Source: Bacteroidales bacterium
Lineage (GTDB): Bacteria > Bacteroidota > Bacteroidia > Bacteroidales > F082
Direction: 5' to 3'
Length of the DNA stretch: 62,246 nucleotides
Assembly (NCBI GenBank): GCA_017645275.1
Contig: JAGCPH010000048.1
Span: 1 to 62,246, forward strand
The stretch's first letter is position 1. Every line of letters begins with the position of its first letter. Of this stretch, positions 55,566 to 62,246 are shown in pieces. Position numbers and translations under genes: made by a program. The notes below the pieces were generated by a model, which worked only from the letters and a program-made list of their open reading frames with translations, ran no database searches and was not told the DNA's origin.

Positions 55566-56894
55566 ATGCATAACAAAAGATTGTTTTTAACGGTGACATT
55601 AGGCCTTTTCATGCTTCTGACAGGAAGCGTTAAGGCTCAGCAGGCCCAGGACTCGGTCATCATCAGTCTGGACCAGGCTATCGAAATCGCTCTTGACGAG
55701 AGCAGAACCATCAAGATTGCTGACATCAGCATTGTGAAGTCGGGATACGCCAAGAAAGGCTCGTATGCGGCTTTGTATCCTAACATCAGCGCCAGCGGAA
55801 GCTACCAGAGAACCATCAAAAAACAAGTGATGGCTATGGATTTCGGCGGCCAGTCGATGGAGATTGAGGTCGGTAAATGGAACAACGTAAACGCTGGCAT
55901 CAGCGCAGCCATGCCGCTCATCAACGCACAGCTGTGGGAATCGCTGAAGCTGTCGGCACTCGACGTGGAACTCGCTGTGGAACAAGCACGTTCGTCGAAG
56001 ATCTCGATGGTGGCACAGGTGAAAAAAGCCTATTACGCAGTGCTGCTCGCACAACAAGTCTATGAGGTTTATAAAGACGTTTACGACAACGCCGCCAAGA
56101 ACTTCGAGTATAGCTCACAGCTTTATGCTGCTGGCAAAACCTCTGAGTATGAATATCTTAGAGCCTCGGTGAACGTCAAAAACGCCGAGCCTAACGTCTA
56201 CAGCTCACTGACAGCCATCGACCTCGCCATCTGGCAGCTCAAAGCTATTATGGGTATCGACCTCGAGACGAAGATCGGTGTGCAAGGCAACATCGACCAA
56301 TACAAAGACGAGATGATGTCATATATCGTTTCAGGTGATGATGTAGACCTTGAAAACAACTCGACTATGGTACAGCTCTCGATACAAAACGAGCAGCTTG
56401 AACGCACTATCAGGATGACGAAATATCAGTACATCCCCACCCTATCTGCTTCATTTGCATACAATTACATAGCAATGGGCGACGATTTCAAATTCAAATG
56501 GAATCCTTATTCGGTAGCAGGATTGAGCCTCAACATCCCGATCTTTTCCGGTTTCTCGAAACGCAACAGCATCCGCCAGTACAAGGCATCACAGAACATG
56601 TTGGAGCTCAGCATGGAAGACACCGAGCGCAACCTGAGGGTGGCTTATAAGAACTACGAGAACGAGATCGCCACATTCATGAAAAACTACGCTGCAGCGG
56701 AATCTACAGTGGAGATGGCACAACGCAGCTACGACATCGCCGAACGCATGTACGAACTCGGAAAGACCACACTCGTGGAGCTCAACGATGCCCAGCTGGC
56801 ACTGGTTCAGGCACAACTCACTATGAGCCGCACGGTGTACAATTTTATGGTGACGAAAGCGTCGATTGAAGAACTTATGGGAAATGAGTTTTAG
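55566..56894 (+). CDS. TolC-family outer membrane efflux protein
   Basis: A 442-residue outer-membrane channel of the OEP/TolC family. It has a signal peptide (about 1-23, ending VKAQ) and two related halves of long helices joined by beta strands (SLDQAIEIALDESRTIKIAD; YELGKTTLVELNDAQLALVQ). It provides the exit duct for the pump encoded downstream. A -7 element (TATTTTTG) lies at 55524-55531. The ATG at 55566 begins the signal peptide; the longer frame does not. Confidence 0.94.
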   Translation: MHNKRLFLTVTLGLFMLLTGSVKAQQAQDSVIISLDQAIEIALDESRTIKIADISIVKSGYAKKGSYAALYPNISASGSYQRTIKKQVMAMDFGGQSMEIEVGKWNNVNAGISAAMPLINAQLWESLKLSALDVELAVEQARSSKISMVAQVKKAYYAVLLAQQVYEVYKDVYDNAAKNFEYSSQLYAAGKTSEYEYLRASVNVKNAEPNVYSSLTAIDLAIWQLKAIMGIDLETKIGVQGNIDQYKDEMMSYIVSGDDVDLENNSTMVQLSIQNEQLERTIRMTKYQYIPTLSASFAYNYIAMGDDFKFKWNPYSVAGLSLNIPIFSGFSKRNSIRQYKASQNMLELSMEDTERNLRVAYKNYENEIATFMKNYAAAESTVEMAQRSYDIAERMYELGKTTLVELNDAQLALVQAQLTMSRTVYNFMVTKASIEELMGNEF

Positions 56895-56950
56895 TTTAGA
56901 GTTTAGAGTTGAAAGTTTAAAGCAGTTTTGAAGTTTAAAGTTAGAAGTTA
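56894..56950 (+). repeat. Heptamer-like intergenic run (AGTTTAG type)
   Basis: Variants of AGTTTAGAGTT/AAGTTTAA/GTTAGAAGTTA fill the gap between the TolC and adaptor genes; the style matches 22917-22951. Confidence 0.65.
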
Positions 56951-56964
56951 AATAAACACAAAAT

Positions 56965-57984
56965 ATGAAAAGATTCAACACATTATTAATCATTGCAGCC
57001 GCAGGAATGATGATGTCATGCGGACAGCAGAACCAGAACACACAGCAGATGGTGGAGGAAAACCCGAAAGTGACCGTCACCACCGTCAATGCTGAATATG
57101 TATCACAGCTCTCAGTGTATCCGACTACTGTAGAGGCCGACGTAGTGAACAACATCGCGCCGCAGTCATCGGCACGTATCAGCAAGATTTACGTCGAGAT
57201 AGGCGACAAAGTCAATGCAGGTCAGACACTTGCCATCATGGACAAGGTCAACCTTGAGAAAGCGCATCTTCAGCTCATCAACGACTCCATCGAGTTCGGC
57301 CGTATCGCTCAACTTTACGAAATCGGAGCCACCTCGACATCCGACTACGAGGCCATGACGTTGAAATACGACGTCTCGAAGCGCACTTACTTAAACCTAT
57401 TGGAAAACACCATCCTGAAGAGCCCTATCAGCGGCATCGTGACAGCCCGCAACTACGACGAAGGCGACATGTACGCTATGACGCAGCCGCTTTTCGTGAT
57501 ACAGAAAATCGACCCGGTGAAGATGCTCATCAACATCTCGGAGAGCCAGTATTCACAGATAAAGAAAGGCATGGAAGTCGACATCACCACCGAGGCTTAT
57601 GGCGACCAGGTGTTCAAAGGCGTGGTTGACCTCATCCACCCTACCATCAATGCGATGACACACACCTTCGCAGTAGAGGTACGCTTCGCAAACAACGATA
57701 TGATCCTTCGTCCAGGCATGTTCGCACGCGTCACAGTCAACTACGGTGACAACTTCCGCGTGGTGGTTCCTGACAGAGCTGTCATGAAACAAGTTGGCTC
57801 AGGCGAGCAATATGTCTACGTGTTAAACGACGATGGCACAGTGACTTACAGCGTGGTCGAGCTCGGTCGCAGGATGGGCAACAGATACGAAGTCATCAGC
57901 GGCTTGGACGACAACGCCACCGTCGTCATGACTGGCCAGACAAAATTGAAGAACGGCATCGCCGTCGACGTTGTTAAGAAATAA
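56965..57984 (+). CDS. RND efflux periplasmic adaptor (membrane fusion protein)
   Basis: A 339-residue lipoprotein (MMMSC, cysteine 19) of the HlyD/AcrA family. It contains the lipoyl halves IAPQSSARISKIYVEIGDKV and LKSPISGIVTARNYDEGDMY with a short helical hairpin between them, then beta-barrel and membrane-proximal domains (VRFANNDMILRPGMFARVTV). It bridges the inner-membrane pump and TolC. The very short hairpin is typical of RND adaptors in this phylum. Confidence 0.94.
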   Translation: MKRFNTLLIIAAAGMMMSCGQQNQNTQQMVEENPKVTVTTVNAEYVSQLSVYPTTVEADVVNNIAPQSSARISKIYVEIGDKVNAGQTLAIMDKVNLEKAHLQLINDSIEFGRIAQLYEIGATSTSDYEAMTLKYDVSKRTYLNLLENTILKSPISGIVTARNYDEGDMYAMTQPLFVIQKIDPVKMLINISESQYSQIKKGMEVDITTEAYGDQVFKGVVDLIHPTINAMTHTFAVEVRFANNDMILRPGMFARVTVNYGDNFRVVVPDRAVMKQVGSGEQYVYVLNDDGTVTYSVVELGRRMGNRYEVISGLDDNATVVMTGQTKLKNGIAVDVVKK

Positions 57985-58005
57985 TCTTGTAAATAAAAGA
58001 GAATC

Positions 58006-61000
58006 ATGAGTTTATATAGAACATCAGTAAATCATCCGGTAACGGTCTCGCTGGTCTTCATCACCGTGGCCATCCTGGGTGTTTTCGCGCTCTCGAAGCT
58101 GTCGATCAACCTCTTCCCTGACATGGGAACGAACGCCATTATGGTAATGACATCGTATTCGGGCGCGAGCGCGGAAGATATTGAGACGAATATCACCAAA
58201 ACCCTTGAAAACACTCTGAACGGCGTGAGCGACCTGAAACACCTCTCGTCATCATCGAAAGAGAATGTGAGCGTCATCACCGTTCAGTTTGAATATGGTA
58301 TCGACATCGAAGAAGCGACAAACAACGTGCGCGACAAACTTGATATGGTGCGGCAGTACCTCCCCGACGGAGCAGGCAACCCGACCATTTTCAAATTCAG
58401 CATGGAAGACATCCCTGTGATGTTCCTTTCGGTCACTGCTGAAGAGAGCCTTTCAGGCTTGGACAAGATTCTTGATGATAAGCTGACCACACCATTGGCA
58501 CGTGTTCCTGGTGTAGGTACAGTGTCAGTAGCTGGTGCACCGAAACGTGAGATCCAGGTGTACGTCGACCCTAACAAACTCGAGGCTTACAACCTCACTG
58601 TCGAGCAGATCTCACAGGCTTTGGCATACGAAAACCGTAACACTCCAGCAGGAAATATCGACATCGGCTCGAACACTTACGCAGTGCGCGTGGAGAAAGA
58701 GTTCAAATCGGCAAAAGAGATGCTCGACGTGGTGGTCGGAACCTTCAACGGCACACCTATTTATTTAAAAGATGTGGCGAGAGTGAACGACGGCGAGCAG
58801 GAACGTCTGCAAAAGGTGTTCTCCAACGGTATCCAAGGTGCTATGGTGACCATCCAGAAACAGACCGACGCCAACTCAGTGCAGGTGTGTAAAGGCATCA
58901 ACAAAGAGCTTGCGAAGATTAAGAAGACGTTGCCTTCCGACATCAAAATCAACCTTATCAACGATACCAGTGAGAGCATCGTCAACACCATTAACTCATT
59001 GAAAGAGACCATCTTCATCACTTTCCTCGTGGTTATGTTGGTGGTGTTTATATTCCTCGGCAGATGGAGAGCCACCATCATCATCGTGCTCTCTATCCCT
59101 ATTTCGTTGGTCGCTTCAGTCATTTACCTCTTTGCGACAGGTAACACATTGAATATCATCTCCATGAGTGCTCTTACCATCGCCATCGGTATGGTGGTGG
59201 ACGACGCCATCGTGGTGTTGGAAAACATCACTTCGCACATCGACCGTGGCGCGAAACCTAAAGAGGCTGCTGTCCATGCCACACAGGAGGTGTCAATTTC
59301 AGTTATCGCCTCTACCCTGACCATGTTGGCGGTGTTCCTGCCATTGACGATGGTCAACGGTGCTGTCGGCGTGTTCTTCCACCAGCTCGGCTGGATAGTG
59401 AGTATCATCATGATAGTCTCTACATCGGCTGCTTTGACGCTGGTTCCAATGATGTGCTCGAGGATGTTGAAACGCAACCCTCGCTCGCACAAATGGCACC
59501 AAGTACTTTTCACACCTATTAATAAAGGTCTCGACGCACTGAGCCGTGGCTATGGACGTCTCATCAACTGGGCTGTGACACACCGTGCCATGACCATCAT
59601 CATCGCCATCGTGATTTTTGTGGTGACACTCGTGACCACCTTGCCGGGAATGAAGACAGAATACTTGCCGAGCATGGACCAAGGCCGTCTGACAGCAAAT
59701 ATCGAGTTACCTGTTGGCACTCAAGAAGATATCACAGGACAGCTTGGTGCTGAACTCGCCGAGAAATACATGGCCGAGATACCTGAAATCAAGGTGATGA
59801 ACTACCGCTATGGTGTGGCTGACGAGGAAAACGCCTTCGCCTCAATGCAGAGCAACGGCACCCACATCCTTGCGATAAACATCAACCTCGGAAGCAAGGA
59901 TACACGTAAGAGAAGCACTCAGGAGATTGCCGAATACATCCGTAAAGACCTGAAAAACAACGCTGTTATCAAGAAATACAATGTCTCCGAAGGTATGGGT
60001 ATGGGTTCGACGGCAAGCGTAAAAATCGAGATCTACGGCTACGATTTCAACGTATCTGACCGCATCGCCAACGATTTGGCACTGGAGCTTCGCGAATGTC
60101 CAGAAATCTCGCAGGTTCTCATCAGCCGTGACGAGTACACCCCTGAGATGCATGTCGACTTCGACCGTGAGAAGCTGATGCTCAACGGCATCAACATCAC
60201 CACAGCTTCACAATATGTGCGTAACCGCATCAATGGCTCGGTGATGTCATATTTCCGTGAAGACGGTGACGAATACAACATCCGCGTGCGTTACGCCCCT
60301 GAGTTCCGTACAGGCGTTGAAAACATCGAAAACATCGTGCTTTATGGCGCCTCAGGCAACGCTGTCCGCCTCAGCGAGGTGGCAAAGATTGTGGAAGGCC
60401 GCACCCCTCCTACCATCGAGCGTAAAGACCGTGAACGTATCGTGACTATCACTGGCATCGTTGCAAAAGGCTATGCCTTGAGCGACGGCGTGGCAGCATC
60501 TGAAAGATGTATCGACAAGACCGAGATTCCGGCTGAGTTCCTGGTTAAGATCGCCGGTGACTATGAAGACCAGCAGGATGCATTTGCCGATATGTTCACC
60601 CTTATCTTGTTGATTATCATCCTCGTATACGTGGTAATGGCATCACAGTTCGAGTCACTGCTCGACCCATTTGTCATCATGTTCTCGGTGCCGTTCGCCA
60701 TCACCGGCGTGCTCATCGGACTGAGAGTCAACGGCATGGCACTCGGTGTCATGGCACTCATCGGCGTGATGATCTTGATGGGTATCGTGGTGAAAAACGG
60801 TATCGTTCTCATCGACTACACCCGACTCTGTTTGGAACGCGGCATGGGTGTCAACGAATCGGTTGTCACGGCATCACGCCAACGTCTGCGTCCTATCTTG
60901 ATGACCACGCTCACCACCGTGCTCGGTATGGTGCCAATGGCAATAGGAACCGGCGAAGGTGCTGAGATGTGGAACGGTCTCGGCGTGGTGGTGTCATGGG

Positions 61001-61125
61001 GACTCTCAATATCGACACTCATCACCCTCGTGCTCATCCCGACATTGTACGCAATCTTCGTTTCAAGAAAAATCAGACGTGACGAAAGAAGACGCGCAAG
61101 ACTCGCATTAGCTAACGAACTTTAA
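58006..61125 (+). CDS. RND-family inner-membrane efflux pump (HAE1/AcrB type)
   Basis: A 1039-residue proton-driven pump. Helix 4 carries the proton-relay aspartates in GMVVDDAIVVLENI. The twofold layout of six helices plus a large periplasmic loop is evident, with the second half containing LIGVMILMGIVVKNGIVLID. Hydrophobic signatures (LSIPISLVASVIYLFATGNT) match AcrB-like HAE1 pumps rather than metal pumps. Substrate cannot be read. Third gene of the tripartite operon. Confidence 0.95.
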   Translation: MSLYRTSVNHPVTVSLVFITVAILGVFALSKLSINLFPDMGTNAIMVMTSYSGASAEDIETNITKTLENTLNGVSDLKHLSSSSKENVSVITVQFEYGIDIEEATNNVRDKLDMVRQYLPDGAGNPTIFKFSMEDIPVMFLSVTAEESLSGLDKILDDKLTTPLARVPGVGTVSVAGAPKREIQVYVDPNKLEAYNLTVEQISQALAYENRNTPAGNIDIGSNTYAVRVEKEFKSAKEMLDVVVGTFNGTPIYLKDVARVNDGEQERLQKVFSNGIQGAMVTIQKQTDANSVQVCKGINKELAKIKKTLPSDIKINLINDTSESIVNTINSLKETIFITFLVVMLVVFIFLGRWRATIIIVLSIPISLVASVIYLFATGNTLNIISMSALTIAIGMVVDDAIVVLENITSHIDRGAKPKEAAVHATQEVSISVIASTLTMLAVFLPLTMVNGAVGVFFHQLGWIVSIIMIVSTSAALTLVPMMCSRMLKRNPRSHKWHQVLFTPINKGLDALSRGYGRLINWAVTHRAMTIIIAIVIFVVTLVTTLPGMKTEYLPSMDQGRLTANIELPVGTQEDITGQLGAELAEKYMAEIPEIKVMNYRYGVADEENAFASMQSNGTHILAININLGSKDTRKRSTQEIAEYIRKDLKNNAVIKKYNVSEGMGMGSTASVKIEIYGYDFNVSDRIANDLALELRECPEISQVLISRDEYTPEMHVDFDREKLMLNGINITTASQYVRNRINGSVMSYFREDGDEYNIRVRYAPEFRTGVENIENIVLYGASGNAVRLSEVAKIVEGRTPPTIERKDRERIVTITGIVAKGYALSDGVAASERCIDKTEIPAEFLVKIAGDYEDQQDAFADMFTLILLIIILVYVVMASQFESLLDPFVIMFSVPFAITGVLIGLRVNGMALGVMALIGVMILMGIVVKNGIVLIDYTRLCLERGMGVNESVVTASRQRLRPILMTTLTTVLGMVPMAIGTGEGAEMWNGLGVVVSWGLSISTLITLVLIPTLYAIFVSRKIRRDERRRARLALANEL

Positions 61126-61135
61126 ACGAAACACA

Positions 61136-61429
61136 ATGACAGCAATATTCATCGCCTACAATCAGGCATATTATGAAGAGATTTCCAAGCTCCTTGAGAA
61201 ACAAGGAGTTCGGGGATTCACCAAGTGGAACGAGATAACAGGACGTGGCTCATCGACCGGTGAGGCGCACTACGGCACACACACATGGCCGACATTCAAC
61301 GATGCCATGCTCACCTTCGTCGACGACTACAAAGTGGACAGCATCCTAAACATGCTGCACGAACACGATCTTCAGACACCTGAACTGGGTCTGAGAGCGT
61401 TTTCTTGGAAAATCGACAAGACTATTTAA
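61136..61429 (+). CDS. Small PII-like protein of the RND operon
   Basis: A 97-residue soluble protein with a beta-alpha-beta pattern (TAIFIAYNQAYYEEISKLLE; ending LRAFSWKID), fitting a ferredoxin-like, PII/CutA-like fold. The glycine-rich RGSSTGEAHYGTHTWP lies where PII proteins have the T-loop. It starts 10 nt after the pump and overlaps the convergent galM by 8 nt. Its position suggests it senses a small molecule and modulates the pump; no known family member with that role is cited. Confidence 0.65.
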   Translation: MTAIFIAYNQAYYEEISKLLEKQGVRGFTKWNEITGRGSSTGEAHYGTHTWPTFNDAMLTFVDDYKVDSILNMLHEHDLQTPELGLRAFSWKIDKTI

Positions 61430-62246
61430 CGCTGAACTTGTAAATACAAGTGTGATGGTATTCCTCACCAGGTCTTAACACCGCACTCGGGAAGTTAGGC
61501 TGGTTTGGAGCATCTGGGAACTGCTGTGTCTCAAGGGCAAACGACTCATGGGTACACAGCGGTTTGCCGTATTTACCATTTGTTTTTCCATCAAAGAAAT
61601 TACCGCTGTAGAACTGCAGGCCAGGTTGGTCTGTCAGCACCTCCATGAATCTGTGCGATTTAGGCTCGTAAACAGTGGCCGCAAGGCTCATCTCTCCGAG
61701 ATTTTTCTTCAAAACCCAGTTGAAGTCATATCCATTGCCGAAAACCATCTGCGGATGATACTTTTCAATATCACGACCGATTGCCTTTGCCTTGGTGAAA
61801 TCCATCGGAGTGTCTTTTACCGAGATAAAATTGCCTGTAGGAATAAGGTGTTCGTCAATAACGGTAAGCATTTTCCCGTTTATCATCAGCTCGTGGTCGA
61901 AAATTGTGCCGCCAGCCTCCCCTTTCAGGTTGAAAAACGAGTGATGTGAGATGTTGCACACCGTCGGGGCATCGGTAGTAGCTTGATAATCAATACGGAA
62001 CTCATTGTCAGCGGTCAAGGTGTAAGTCATGGTGATGTCAAGATTGCCAGGGAAACCGTCCAAGCCGTCAGGTAAAACGGTATGAAGCACTATTGAGCTG
62101 TCGTTAACCGATTTCACATCCCAAACCACGCGGTCGACACCGAATTCGCCGCCATGAAGCGTGTTGTCACCATCATTTTTGTAAAGATGGTATGTCTTTC
62201 CGTCAATGGTAAAAGCAGCGTTTCCGATACGGTTGGCATAACGTCC
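61422..62246 (-). CDS. galM: Aldose 1-epimerase (mutarotase), 5' end beyond window
   Basis: Open from the right edge to a stop at 61422, 274 residues seen; the frame at the edge reads GRYANRIGNAAFTIDGKTYH, a typical GalM start region, so only about 70-110 residues are likely missing. The catalytic histidine region is CNISHHSFFNLKGE, the substrate GYDFNWVL follows, and the catalytic glutamate is in FALETQQFPDAPNQPNFPSA. The enzyme interconverts alpha and beta anomers of galactose or glucose. No sugar transport gene is visible next to it in the window. Confidence 0.93.
   Translation of the reverse strand, partial: GRYANRIGNAAFTIDGKTYHLYKNDGDNTLHGGEFGVDRVVWDVKSVNDSSIVLHTVLPDGLDGFPGNLDITMTYTLTADNEFRIDYQATTDAPTVCNISHHSFFNLKGEAGGTIFDHELMINGKMLTVIDEHLIPTGNFISVKDTPMDFTKAKAIGRDIEKYHPQMVFGNGYDFNWVLKKNLGEMSLAATVYEPKSHRFMEVLTDQPGLQFYSGNFFDGKTNGKYGKPLCTHESFALETQQFPDAPNQPNFPSAVLRPGEEYHHTCIYKFSVK

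Overview
The window is chromosomal DNA from a member of the Bacteroidota, most likely an uncultured Bacteroidales. The evidence is a short primary sigma factor of Bacteroidetes type, many starts preceded by the Bacteroidetes -7 element TAnnTTTG (several with TTTG about 20 bp upstream) without clear Shine-Dalgarno sites, a C-terminal type IX secretion sorting domain, and a BspA-type leucine-rich protein. No rRNA or tRNA gene, CRISPR array, integrase, transposase or reverse transcriptase was seen.

Region 1 (1-11651) is an AT-rich accessory island. It holds a secreted 46-residue-repeat TPR protein (cut by the left edge), a stand-alone RyR-domain protein, and a minus-strand operon. The operon encodes a TIR-TM protein with a C-type-lectin-like ectodomain, a TIR-TM protein with 14 WD40 repeats, and a soluble protein with two DUF4062-like domains and TPRs. 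From the same divergent promoter region, a third TIR-TM protein and a four-helix membrane protein with a formylglycine-generating-enzyme-like domain are read on the plus strand and coupled by an ATGA overlap. All three TIR domains keep the glutamate that is catalytic in NAD-cleaving TIRs. I read this as a candidate NAD-linked signalling or defence locus built from Toll-receptor-like proteins with different outer domains.

Region 2 (11.7-47.8 kb) is ordinary core genome with GC-richer coding sequence. It includes rlmD, aroK, yidC, the primary sigma factor, an HtrA protease, dapF-GNAT-mltG-phosphohexomutase, recR, glmM, a TPR/Sm_multidrug_ex/aroE run, tex, SPFH-smpB-thioredoxin-lipoprotein, an M23 peptidase, an LtaS-like sulfatase-fold enzyme with a lipid kinase and an MscS channel, and trkH. 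The main oddity is a lipoprotein that fuses a dipeptidyl-peptidase III to a complete nicotinamidase. Two copies of an extragenic inverted repeat and several heptamer-like runs lie between genes.

Region 3 (45.9-55.3 kb) is an AT-richer cell-surface region. It holds a secreted protein sharing its C-terminal domain with one of the TIR proteins, a tiny protein with a P-L-G-S-G sorting-like tail, and a 1955-residue C10 cysteine protease with about 28 BspA repeats and a type IX sorting domain. The protease gene has a good promoter and a roughly 250-nt leader that folds into three hairpins, the last followed by a U-run. A RhuM-family gene lies upstream.

Region 4 (55.5-62.2 kb) is a tripartite RND efflux operon (TolC, adaptor, pump) with a small PII-like protein, then a galM cut by the right edge.
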